Assembly: GCA_951802425.1 (NCBI GenBank)
Contig: OX637802.1
Coordinates: 3,334,381 to 3,398,380 of the forward strand
Direction: 5' to 3'
DNA length: 64,000 bases
Origin: Clavaria fumosa
Lineage: Eukaryota > Basidiomycota > Agaricomycetes > Agaricales > Clavariaceae
Made by a program: the position numbers and the translations under genes. Each line of letters starts with the position of its first letter. Positions within the stretch are counted from its first letter, which is position 1. Below the pieces are notes generated by a model, which was not told the origin of the DNA, did no database searches, and was given only the letters and a program-made list of their open reading frames with translations. Of the stretch, positions 34,370 through 43,934 are shown piece by piece.

Positions 34370-35250
34370 TCCTCGCCTGCGGGAAAATCCACCTTCGCCT
34401 CTTTCAGCGCCCCGAGTTCCTTATCCTTCACCTCGATGGTGTCACGGAGCTGGGCCACCAGGGCCTCAAGCTCATTGGCGGTCGCGGTCGAGGTGTCATT
34501 GGCCCGGACATCGATCCGGGGAACTCGGGGGGGCTTACGAGGGAGCGGGCAGTTGCGTGCAAGGTGGCCGGGCTGTTGACAATTGTAACAATTGCCACGT
34601 GACAGAATCCGGTCGACCTGCATCGCGTTCGGGTCGTGTTGTGGGGGTGCAGAAGGTCGCGGGGCCGGGCGGTCGGGTGGTTTCGCGTAGATGACCTGCC
34701 GGGCGGGGCGCATGGCGTCGCAACGTTCGAGCATCAGGTCGATGGCGAGGGCCTGCCTCTTCCAGGCGGAATAGTTGGGCGGAAGGGCGGCAGCGGCATA
34801 GATGCGATCGGTGATATTGTAGTTGAGGGCGGGCTCGAGGAGGGTGACAAGGAGGTCTCCGTGAGTTTGCTCGGAGAGTTTGGCCTTTGCGATTAACTGG
34901 TCGAACTCAGTCAAGAACTCTTTTACCGGGCGTTTACCTTGCTTAAGCTTCCCAAGCTTAAGGTAGGCATTCTCCTTTTCTACCAAGTCTGAAAACTCGG
35001 CATCCATGCTTCCCCTGAAGACCGCCCAGGTGGGGCACGAGGCGGGGTTTGCGACTATCTTCTCGACCACGGAGTTGGCCCAGTCTCCGGCGTATCCCCC
35101 GCGCATCTGGTTCAAGGCAAACAGAATTCGTTTTAGGTCCATGTTGAACCTATCTGGCTCGGCAAGGAAGAAAACATTGAGCTGCCGGACAAAAGTCCGG
35201 TAGGCAACACTACTCCCGTCGAAGGGGGCGATGGTGAATCCGCTAGACAT
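34366..35250 (-). CDS. G2 gag (capsid, CCHC knuckle)
   Basis: The preferred start is ATG 35,250 (MSSGFTIAPFDG), homologous to the G1 gag start; the frame is open farther up to 35,697 through a Pro/Ser-rich stretch that overlaps ORF1. Capsid motifs: YRTFVRQLNVFFLAE, RILFALNQMRGGYAGDWA, FLTEFDQLIAKAKL; knuckle CYNCQQPGHLARNC; then a coil-like Glu/Leu tail (ANELEALVAQLRDT). It forms the particle shell and binds RNA. It is intact: the start overlaps the ORF1 stop by 8 nt (ATGTCTAG) and the stop overlaps the pol start (ATGA). Confidence 0.88.
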   Translation of the reverse strand: MSSGFTIAPFDGSSVAYRTFVRQLNVFFLAEPDRFNMDLKRILFALNQMRGGYAGDWANSVVEKIVANPASCPTWAVFRGSMDAEFSDLVEKENAYLKLGKLKQGKRPVKEFLTEFDQLIAKAKLSEQTHGDLLVTLLEPALNYNITDRIYAAAALPPNYSAWKRQALAIDLMLERCDAMRPARQVIYAKPPDRPAPRPSAPPQHDPNAMQVDRILSRGNCYNCQQPGHLARNCPLPRKPPRVPRIDVRANDTSTATANELEALVAQLRDTIEVKDKELGALKEAKVDFPAGEE

Positions 35251-36010
35251 CGTATCCGCGGAGTTCCTCGTCGATGTCCGGGAGTTCCGTTGAGTCGGAG
35301 GCGAAGGAGACGGAGGAGACTGAGGAGGGGGAGAAGGAGTCCGAGGTGACGGGGGATCGAGTCGAACGGGGAGGGCAAGGTTCGTGGGTGGTGGCGAGGG
35401 TGCTCTGCTGGCCGAGGGCGTCCTGAAGACTTCTTCGGATATCTGAAGCAGGCCGAGGCCAGGCACTAGGATACGCTCGGGGGTTGATGGGCGCCCAAGA
35501 GGCGAGTCGGGGCGGGTTTCGGCTGGTATCGATGACGAGCCAAGCGTTGGCTGTGCATGCTCGTAGGAAACGCTCGGGGGCGGGTTCGGGCTCGGGGGCG
35601 TCAGTCTGAACTGAGGCGGCGGCGTAGGTAGGGGGTCGTGGGGTAGGAGCGGGCGAGGGCGTTCTCGGCGGGGACTCGACGTTTTCGATGTCCTCAATCG
35701 TCAGGCCTTTGGTAGCCTGACGGAATATCTCTTGGTTAAGGGTGGTGGTAAGTAGCACGGGGAATTCTCTGGGGAAGTATCCCGGGTGGAGCTTCTGCTC
35801 ACGGATCTCTCTCGAGGACCAAGGTCCGGTTTTGATAAACTGTCGTTCAACCGAACGATAAACGGTGCTCCGCGGCGGTCGTCCGTCCGGGGAGTTGCAG
35901 CGAGTGATGGGTACCGGTGTACGGCAATCGATGTAGCGAAGGGCGAAAAAGCGGTGTTGCTTCTGCCTGTCTGTGAGGCCTAGGGGTTCTGGTAAGTTCT
36001 TCTTTCTCAA
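35243..36010 (-). CDS. G2 ORF1: conserved, unrecognised protein upstream of gag
   Basis: 255 codons ending TAG 35,243-35,245, uninterrupted. The start homologous to the G1 ATG is TTG here (36,010), and the frame is open upstream into the LTR without an ATG. Either the start was lost or a non-AUG start is used. Features: LRKKNLPEPLG, FFALRYIDCRTPVPITRC, GPWSSREIREQ, acidic TIEDIENVESPP, SVQTDAPEPEPAPERFLRA, LASWAPINP, then a Ser-rich acidic C-terminus (STELPDIDEELRGYDV). There is no zinc knuckle, no protease and no known domain. See G1 ORF1. Confidence 0.7.
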   Translation of the reverse strand: MRKKNLPEPLGLTDRQKQHRFFALRYIDCRTPVPITRCNSPDGRPPRSTVYRSVERQFIKTGPWSSREIREQKLHPGYFPREFPVLLTTTLNQEIFRQATKGLTIEDIENVESPPRTPSPAPTPRPPTYAAASVQTDAPEPEPAPERFLRACTANAWLVIDTSRNPPRLASWAPINPRAYPSAWPRPASDIRRSLQDALGQQSTLATTHEPCPPRSTRSPVTSDSFSPSSVSSVSFASDSTELPDIDEELRGYDV

Positions 36011-36147
36011 CGTCTGAGAATCCAGTTTGGCGAATAGCGAGGGTCGCGGCTTTCCAAGTACGTTAGGAGGGCCGGGCAGGTTTGGTTTGAGTCGGTCGTC
36101 GATGTCGGGACGTCGCGGACGTCGAGTTGGGACGAGGGATGGGGTTG

Positions 36148-36160
36148 AGTCTTTGATATT
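36148..36160 (-). promoter_or_regulatory. G2 primer-binding site, self-primed
   Basis: Minus strand AATATCAAAGACT, one nucleotide after the 5' LTR, is complementary over 13 nt to AGTCTTTGATATT in the LTR (36,286-36,298), 35 nt from TATATATA (36,326-36,333). Confidence 0.8.
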
Positions 36161-36161
36161 A

Positions 36162-36788
36162 TGTCGCGGTCGATCCTAAAACTGGAGCTCAAAGGTCGCG
36201 GTGAGGTCGCGACAAGGTCGCGAAGGTCACGTGGATAGCTGATGAAGAGGCTCAACGAGGAGGTAGAAAGAGGCGATTTCAGAAGAATATCAAAGACTAA
36301 GGAATACATGCCAAGTATCTACTCGTATATATAATAGAGTCCAAGACCATAGGAACGATATTAGTACAAGGTAGTAACAGAGGATATGCAAAGGGAACGA
36401 CGGTAGGGAGGAAATGAAGGTTTTCGGGCAACGATCGCGAGGTCGTCATGGTCCCAAGAAGGGAAGCGTCGGTCGGCGGGGGAATGGGATAGCGGTATAA
36501 GGGCGCCAGGGGAACAGGAAGTCGTCGTGGGAAAGAGATGGAGATGCCAAGGGGACGGGATAGTGGTAAGGTGGGGCGCGGGAGAGAACAAGGTCACGTT
36601 AGGGATAGTCGCTTAATGGGCAATGTCAGGTGTCAGTCCGTCGACAGGGTGATGGCATCCTGCTTGATGTGCCATCACACATTTGGGCCATACTGTCGGT
36701 GGTGGTCACGTGAGTTCTCGTGACTTACTGATCATTTGACAGGTCACGTGTCCGCGACCTTTGGGGATCACGTGATGTCGCCATGACA
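36162..36788 (-). repeat. G2 5' LTR
   Basis: Same length as the 3' LTR; carries TATA and predicted RNA start at about 36,298. Confidence 0.92.
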
Positions 36789-36793
36789 AGTCC

Positions 36794-37283
36794 ATCAAAT
36801 TGTCCAGGCAACAGGTCCAGGGCAGGACCAGTTCCTGGTTGCCCGAGGCAACAGCAACTAGTGCGGACATCAGTTGGTGGCCCTTCAGGCACACTTCCTG
36901 ATCCTGTGCTATGTCACGCAAGTAAAGTCCGGCGCTCTGGACATAAGTCCAAGAGCCCAGAGTTGTGATCGGGGGTCCGGAGACTGCCAGAGAAGGCCGG
37001 AGAAGGCCGGAGAATACTCCGGTTGGCACAGGCATGACAGTAGCTGTGAAGTAGTTATTAGAAGAACATATGCAGCTGACTGATAGCTGCATATATGAAT
37101 GTTGATGTTGTCATGTCATGAGGTGGGTCACATGGTGATGCTTGTGACCATGGGTAATACTGGTAATGTGAATAAGACTAATGTATTCATGTGGCATAAT
37201 GTGCCAGATGAAGGGATTGTGCCATGGCATATCATACATAGTATTGGAGGCGCTGGTGTGCCATCATTGTTGTTAGCTGCTGG
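36794..37283. other. Spacer with family F LTR fragment
   Basis: 37,060-37,230 resembles the interior of the family F LTR (15,190-15,430: 'gcagctgac', 'gtgatgctngtgac', 'gccagatgaagngattgtgc'). The remainder shows nothing I recognise apart from a few 'agaaggccgg' repeats at about 36,990-37,015. Confidence 0.4.
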
Positions 37284-37574
37284 TGTTAGGATGGCTTACC
37301 TAAGCCATCCCAAAGAGGAGTTGTGGAGAAACTGGGGAGGCTTGTTGGAAGGCCACATGACCTGTGGCTGAGAGTCAGATTACTTAATCCCCAAAGTCAC
37401 CTGACCTGCACCTTGGCATGTCACATGATCCAAGGGTCCAAGCATGAGAACACCAGCAAGTGCTGAAGCATTCACTATAAGTACTTCACCTTTTCCTTTT
37501 TTGTACTCTTTTCCCCTTATCTTAGTATTGTCATCATGACCTTACCCTTAAGTTGTGTGAGACCCAGTCTGATA
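37284..37574 (+). repeat. G3 5' LTR
   Basis: A matching PBS follows: TAATACTAAGAT (37,575 onward) is complementary over 11 nt to ATCTTAGTATT inside the LTR (39,996-40,006 in the 3' copy). Confidence 0.8.
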
Positions 37575-37859
37575 TAATACTAAGATCTGCCCATCTGCCC
37601 TAGCCCTGTGTCCTAACCCAGCTAGCCTAGACCCTTAATTTCAAACTGTGACACATTGTCACAGCTCAGCCCCTATCATCCTCTTCTCCTTTTCCTTGCC
37701 TGTGGTGTGTAACAGAACCACATGAAATTTTTACTGTGTGTAGATACACATGACCCAACCTGGAGGATGACTGTGACCCTCTCTGAGTGATACCAAGTGC
37801 CCAGCAACACCACCCACCACTCACTCAAGGCCTGGAACTTTATTTTACAGTGCCATAGA

Positions 37860-38314
37860 TAGTGAATGGCATGGGTAACCCATGGGTAAATTTGACTGTA
37901 CCCGTACCCGCACCTGACAGTACCCTTACCCATGGGTATGGGTCCACTAAACTGCCGGGTACAGGTACGGGTCTGTACTTCTGACTATGCTATGCACAAA
38001 TACAATGGTGTCCCACCCATCTGCCATCTCCTCCTCATCTCCTTCAACTTCAGCCAGTACTGTGACACCCATAACATCATTGTCCTTCACTAGACCTAAC
38101 TTACTCCACATACCAATGCAAATCAATGCCCAAGTTGACTGAGCTGACAGCCAAATCTGGACATGCGACAATAGGATCCATGCTGACTGGCTACCTGTGT
38201 ACCCCTATGAAGGGTATGGGTTTTGGAAGGGTCCAGAATCCATTACCCGTACCCGCACCTACCCATACCCGTGAAGAAAACCCGTGCAGGTACCAATACC
38301 CATGCAATTCACTA
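37860..38314. mobile_element. hAT-type MITE M1 (455 bp)
   Basis: Terminal inverted repeats TAGTGAAT[GT]GCATGGGTA and an 8 bp duplication GCCATAGA (37,852-37,859; 38,315-38,322). The TAGNG terminus plus 8 bp TSD fits hAT. The interior is rich in 'acccgtacccg' words. No transposase frame. Confidence 0.85.
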
Positions 38315-38334
38315 GCCATAGATTGATGCTGACC

Positions 38335-38812
38335 TAGCTGTTGCCCCCTTCAATGGGTGAAAAGGAACTTTTGTATTTTCCTCTAATCCCTTCACCTCCT
38401 GTTTATGGCAAACCTGACTACCTATACTACAGACCTGGTGAAGGTCCTCTTTGCTCTGAGCAAAATTGCTGGAGAAGGATTTGCTGTGGAATGAGCAAAT
38501 ATGAAGGTGGAAGAGATCCTGGGTAATGGTGAGGCCAGAACCTGGGCAGAATTTGTGGATGAGATGAAGCAAGCATTTGATAACCCAAATGACTGTGTGA
38601 CTGCCCTTGTAGATGTTGCAGGGTTGAAACAGGCATGATGGCACCAGAGTTCTTTGGGAAATTTGAGATGCTGTTCTGACAGGCAGAGATGAGTGAAGAG
38701 AAGGACTCAGGAATCCTAGTCCATTGGCTGGAATTGAACCTGAGTAGGAGGTTGGTGGAGTGGATCTATGGTGTCTCCCCAATGCCAGAGACTTATGGAG
38801 GATGGAAAGTGC
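38335..38812 (+). pseudogene. G3 gag relic
   Basis: Aligns with G1 gag: ILFALSKITGEGF..WA is matched by 'LFALSKIAGEGFAVE', AFDDPN by AFDNPN, and LIHWLEMNLN by LVHWLELNLS. Several stops. It ends abruptly near 38,812. Confidence 0.8.
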
Positions 38813-39750
38813 TGGCTTGAATATGGCCAGCACCCATGGAATGGGGGACTCTGCCTACCCTTGGAGGTAAACCCTGCTGCAGATGAGTGGATGGCTAAGC
38901 TCACAGAGTCCCAAAGAGCAGCCAAGGAAGCAATGGAGAAAGCAGTGGCAGCAATGAAGAGGACCTATGATGTTGGAAAGTGTCTGAGCCATGAGTACTC
39001 TACAGAAGACCTGGTTTGGCTGGATACCTGGAACCTGAAAATGGACTGGCCCTCCAAGAAGCTTGACCATCAGTGAGCAGGACCCTTCACAATTGAGGAG
39101 AAGGTGGGACCAGCAGGGTATTGGCTCAGACTCCTCTGGGTGTGGCACATCCATCAGGTCTTCAACAAGTTGCTGTTGATTCCATACCATCCCCCTTCCT
39201 TCCCTTCTCAGAACCTGCCTCCCCCTCCACCCCCTACAATTGACAATGACCACCTGGAGTATGATGTGGAGGTAGGGTGTGACATGGGTAAACCTGCGGG
39301 TATCTCAATGCTGTCCCGTACACGCACCCGGAATGTACCTGTACCTGTACCCGGCGGGTTTACCCATCACAATGAGCCCTAGAACATTGAAAATGGACAA
39401 GAATTGAGTGAGGTATGCTTGAAACAGTGGTTTCAGATTGTTATAAGCATATCTCAACCAATTCCTGTCTGTTTTGGATGTTCTAGGGCTTTTTTTAAAG
39501 CGCACGGGTAGCAGAATACCTACCCGTACCCTACCTGTACCTGTACCCATGTCACACCCTATGTGGAGGTGATCCTTGATGTCAAGAAGGTGGGGCATGG
39601 GTTAAGTACTTGGTGAAGTGGTTGGGATACCCAGTGGAGGAAAACACTTGGGAGCCCTGAACCTCACTAATGTAACATTGCTTCTCTGGGACTTCTTCCT
39701 CTCCCACCCTGACAATGCCAAGCTAGCTGGTCAGGACACCCAGCCTTAAG
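38813..39750 (+). pseudogene. G3 integrase C-terminus and chromodomain, split by MITE M2
   Basis: It opens at EYGQHPWNGG (G1: DYGRHPWNGG), then VNPAADEWMAKL, HEYSTEDLVWLDTWNLKMDW and EKVGPAGYWL. The chromodomain begins EYDVEV and is interrupted by M2 at 39,273; it resumes at 39,562 with VILDVKKVG and KYLVKWLGYP. Stops and shifts are present. The residue W in ADEW shows the original codon at the G1 stop. Confidence 0.85.
39273..39561. mobile_element. hAT-type MITE M2 (289 bp)
   Basis: TIRs TAGGGTGTGACATGGGTA, 8 bp duplication TGTGGAGG (39,265-39,272; 39,562-39,569), inserted in the G3 chromodomain. The ends differ from M1 but the subterminal 'acccgtaccc' words and CATGGGTA are shared, so one transposase family may have moved both. 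Confidence 0.88.
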
Positions 39751-39760
39751 AGGGGGGTGA

Positions 39761-40051
39761 TGTTAGGATCACTTACCTAAGCCATCCCAAAGAGGAGTTG
39801 TAGAGAAACTGGGGAGGCTTGTTGGAAGGTCACATGACCTGTGGCTGAGGGTCAGATTACATAATCCCCAAAGTCACCTGACCTGTGCCTTGGCATGTCA
39901 CATGATCCAAGGGTCCAAGCATGGGAATGCCAGCAAGTGCCGAAGCAATCAGTATATATACTTTCACTTTTCCTTTTTTGTACTCTTTTCCCCTCATCTT
40001 AGTATTGTTGTCATGACCTTACCTTTAAGTTTTGTGAGACCCAGTCTGATA
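39761..40051 (+). repeat. G3 3' LTR
   Basis: TATATATA 39,953-39,960; predicted self-primer ATCTTAGTATT at 39,996. Confidence 0.8.
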
Positions 40052-41130
40052 GAGATGCACCAGAGTTAGTTCATGATCAGCTTGAGGTGTCAGAAGGTCA
40101 TTTAGTTTATCATCATCATCAGTGACCAAAGGCTCACTCTTCGTCATGGTCCAGAGGTCCAGACACACTCAGAGTGGCCTCAGTTGGTTCTGGGATCTCA
40201 TGTCAAGGCTGATCTTCAGCAGGGTGATAATGGTAGTGAAGGCAGGTATTGTGACTCTGCTTATACTCCATTCAGGGACATGCACAGTAATCAGGATGGG
40301 TCCAGTGGGCATGAGTTGTCACAAGACACTGGCCCTCACATGGGCATGATTGAGGTCACAGGCTGCAGGTTTTCACCACCATGCAGGGCTTGCTGGAGAT
40401 GCACACCCCCCTTCCAAGGGACATTGGAGAAGATGTGCTAGGCTCTCACACCAGCCAGGATGTTGCATGCCACTGACCCTGAGTACTGGCCTGCAAGCGA
40501 GGTGCCAAATTGGCAGAGGGACTCAGAAGCTGGCAGGCAGTCTTGCACTGGGACACTATTTGTGAAGCACAAATTGAGGTAAGCAGTGATACCACAGTTG
40601 TGACTCTGCCCAGGACACAGCTAGGGTGATAGACACTGCATCATTTCCCAATGGCAGAGGTGAGATCACCAATTCCATTGGAGATGCTGGCCCATTGTTC
40701 ACAGATGCAGGGTCAGCCACATTCAACTGGCCTGCTGGGGTGCTGGCAGGAGCTGGGACCATGGCCTCAATATGACCAACCATGATGGCAATGAGGGCAG
40801 TTGCAATGATTGACTCAGAGTGTGACAATGGCATTGAACAAGGGAGTGAAGGGAGCAACTTCCTTTCTAGGCAACCCATAAAAACCCAACAACAAAATCA
40901 AGAATACCCAGTCACCTAGTACCATAGTCCTTACAAGAGCCTCTTAACTACCATATCTACACTTCCAAACCACCTACCCATACTAGAGCAGAGCAGAGAA
41001 CAGCAAAATAAAGCCAAAAACCAAATGTTAACCAATGCCAGCAGTCACCAGACTGAAGATGCAGGGAGCAGCAGGACTACATGAACACAACCCCCCCATA
41101 CTGACCACCAGGACACACCCTGCCAGTCAA
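40052..41130. other. Spacer, nothing recognised
   Basis: No convincing gene, LTR or tandem repeat. CpG-poor, so probably old repeat sequence. Confidence 0.4.
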
Positions 41131-41139
41131 AAATCATGA

Positions 41140-41386
41140 ATGACAACACCACCTGAGCCAGGGCCATCCCTCAAAAGAACTGGACTCAATGGTATATTGA
41201 GTAGGTAGTTCTATATAGAGGGATCTGCCCTCTCTGTACAGTTGTGACATCGTATATATAGATGAGTGGCCCTCCAGGGGCTGCTGATGTAAGCATAGCC
41301 AAGCGGCTATGCTTATTGAACTAAATATGGTATGTAGATTATGTAATAGGAAATATAGAAGGCCTGGGGCCTTACACCCTCCCACA
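41140..41386 (-). mobile_element. Gypsy G4 3' LTR (candidate)
   Basis: On the minus strand the tract AGTGTGGGAGGG is followed by TGTAAGGCCCC at 41,386, the usual polypurine-LTR junction. A TATATATA box lies at about 41,250. The far end is uncertain, and the other LTR is not in view. Confidence 0.45.
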
Positions 41387-41656
41387 CTGGAGAGGCCCCT
41401 AACCAGAGGCGATGCACAGGCAGTGCAGGATGACAAGCAGGATCATAAAATAATATTAAAGGGGCGCATCCCCTTGGGCAGAGTTGTCACCATGTCACCA
41501 GGCACAATCCCCTCCTGGGGCCTTTGCCTGGTGCTGATGGGTCCAGCCTGGTGGTCTGCGTGACCTGCCCCCAGTTGGACAGTGTGTCGCAAGTGGCACA
41601 CCCTGGTGGGGGTGCCCCAAGTGCCACTGTCTCGTCCTGTGGGGTAGGCAATTTTT

Positions 41657-43703
41657 TTAAAAAAGGCTTGGATGCCTAGTCCAAGCCCTGCTCATAGTCG
41701 CATGGTGGCCTGCCCTCATCATCACTCCAGTTGGGCAATGACACAACAGGCCTCTTCGCAGCCTTAGTGGCTGATGACTTAGCTGCTTTCTTTTTTTGTT
41801 TTGAGAGGGCCCTGCACCCTCTGTTTGGGATATTGTTAAACCTCCAATAGGCAGCCCTAGGGGGTTTCGGACAGTGGATGTACTTCCACTGTCTTCCAGG
41901 GGCAGGTTGCCCCTCCATTTGTCCCCTGTCATCTCCCCCACCCAGAGGCAGCACAGATGTGTGCTGTGCCCTATGCACTCTAGCAGTGCATACATTTGGG
42001 GGGGTATGGGAGGCTTCTCCCATTCAGCCAGCACTAGCTGGATGTCATCATCCAAGGGGGCATTCCCCTTTCACATGTACTTGTGTGGGTACATGAGTAC
42101 AAATTCATCTCAGAGCTTCTTCAACAGACACTCTGGCATCAGCAAATTCCTTGATCATCTGTGCAACTGTCAGTGTTACTTTTGTGGTCCAGAGTCTGGA
42201 CCATCACACAGGGAGGACTCTCCCTTTGATGGCCTGCGCATATGCCCCCTTTGAGACAAAGAGGGCCATGGCCATGGCCAGGAACAGGCATTGCATCTGG
42301 GCCTGGGATGGCACACATGCCATTATGGTGTGCCAGATGGCCACCTTGCATGCAAAAGACAGGGGTGAGTCCCCATCTTTATCAATGCCAAGGATGGCCA
42401 CTCTGCCCATCCTTATTTCCTCAACATAGCAGTGCAGGTCTGACACTGTGCCTCTGTCACCTTTTGGATTCATAGGGGGAATTTCCCCCTTCTCTCCTAC
42501 AAAGGAGAGCCACAACTCTTGGGGGAGCAACAGCTCCCCAACATCTATAAACTCCCTCATGGGAGGCACAACTACTCTCATCATTGCCAGCAGCAATGTC
42601 TGGTACAATGGATAGGAGGGTACTCCCCCTCCTGTGACTTCTGAGGGTCCTGTCCTCAGGGATGGGTTGCCCATCCCTCCACTCTCTCACAACATCTGCC
42701 CTTGCAGATGGCAGGCTACCTGGTCTGCTGATTTCTTGACCCTGGCAGGAACTCTCCAGTTCCTCACCAGCCAGTCCTCAACTGGCATAGGTGGCTTAGC
42801 TGCTGTGGCGTTCTTCTGGGCCTCCTTGACAGCCCATCGCATCTTCATCATGGCAGTCATATCATAACTGCCGTCAGGCACTCCATGATGCACCTATTGG
42901 TTGAGGGCAATCACCTCCTCAACTGTCTTCAACTTGACAACCCATGTGCCAGGTTTCATGGACACCCCAGATGGCCAAGGGTAGCCATCTGGAGCTCTGT
43001 CTGGTTGAGGGGCATTAAAGGGATAACCCCTTGACAGAGGTGTGAGAACCATCTCTGAGAAAGTTCATTTATGCCTCAGTGAGGCATCAGGATTCTGCTG
43101 ACTGACACCAGCAGGTGGAAGAAGGGGATATCCCTCTTCAAAACTCATGGGGACGTCAATGTCCCCTGTAGGCAGTGCTATGTCCACATACAAGACAGTG
43201 GTGCAGGCCCATTCTGGGTCCCACTCCAAGGGGTCCCTTTCAGGTCCCTTTCCCTTTGCTGTGGTTCACAGTGCAGCAAGTTCCTCATTGGTGCTTGCCA
43301 ACTTTTCTGTCAAGGAGAGAATCTTCTCCTGTGCCCCTCTAAGGTCTTCTTCGACCTTGTCCAAATTATCATAAGCTTTTTCAAGCTTTTGCTGATGAAC
43401 ACAAAGGGCACTGCCCTTCTCATTATCCTTGCACAAGTCTTCCAGCTTGCACTGCATCACCTCGAGCCCCAGCCCGAGTTTGTGCTTAGCACTTTCCTGC
43501 ACTTCCTTAAGTGTTTGCTGAAACACTTCATCCAAGTGCAACAGCAACTCGAAGATGTGACAATGGAACCTGATGCACTGAGGGCACCAGGATCTGTGAG
43601 TGATCACATGAATTTTGTGGTCTTGGACCCAGGGGAGGGCCTCCTCCCCTTGTGACAATAATGGCTGGGACAACCCAGCCATTCTGATGATGCTCGTCAG
43701 CAA
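41657..43703 (-). pseudogene. Extra ORF block downstream of G4 integrase, unrecognised
   Basis: Minus-strand frames with stops lie between the G4 chromodomain and its 3' LTR. The first (43,703-43,266) ends in a long coiled coil (LEKAYDNLDKVEEDLRGAQE, LTEKLASTNEELAAL). A second block (42,893-42,150) reads MTAMMKMRWAVKEAQ, PMPVEDWLVRNWRVPARV, then across a break YPLYQTLLLAMMRVVVPPMR and a long hydrophobic/acidic part (CYVEEIRMGRVAILGIDKDG, WHTIMACVPSQAQMQCLF). A third (42,055-41,657) ends basic. I do not recognise the family. By position it may be an additional ORF carried by the element. Confidence 0.45.
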
Positions 43704-43934
43704 TGAGTTTCCTGGTGCAAGGCCAGGGACAGCAGCAGGGATAGCATGAGGAGATGGGGTCTCCCCATCGGATCATCCATGGTTATGGTTGATGGAGAAA
43801 TAAGAAAAAGAGGGTGGACCCTCTTAAGTTTTTGTACCTGAGCCACCATGTGACTCAATCACTGTGGCTAATGACCCTGTGGTCTGGCTCAATCATGTTT
43901 ACCACTCTGCATGGGTGCTCTGTCTGCACTCTGC

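Larger units (their letters stand above)
30382..36788 (-). mobile_element. Gypsy G2: full-length chromodomain LTR retrotransposon with TSD
   Basis: Two 627 bp LTRs (36,162-36,788 and 30,382-31,008), TSD AGTCC (30,377-30,381; 36,789-36,793). Order on minus: LTR, PBS, ORF1, gag, pol, polypurine tract (CTTAGGAAGGGGAATA), LTR. The LTRs have a modest number of differences by eye, nearly all transitions at CpG. All catalytic residues I checked are present. One TGA and one 1-nt frameshift in pol are the only evident lesions, plus a TTG in place of the ORF1 start, so this is the younger element of the window. Confidence 0.95.
37284..40051 (+). mobile_element. Gypsy G3: internally deleted, G1-related element carrying two hAT MITEs
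   Basis: 291 bp LTRs at 37,284-37,574 and 39,761-40,051 (TGTTAGGAT...GTCTGATA). Between them a gag piece joins directly to the integrase C-terminus, so RT, RNase H and most of the integrase are missing. The polypurine tract AGAGGGGGGTGA precedes the 3' LTR. No TSD found. The right boundary of the LTR is set by where the two copies diverge. Two MITEs lie inside, so those insertions postdate the element. Confidence 0.85.

Noticed and set aside
36007..36309. Minus-strand 100 aa frame spanning the G2 5' LTR
   Set aside because: Its ATG lies upstream of the predicted RNA start and the frame crosses LTR and PBS; a similar frame sits in the 3' LTR. Likely chance.
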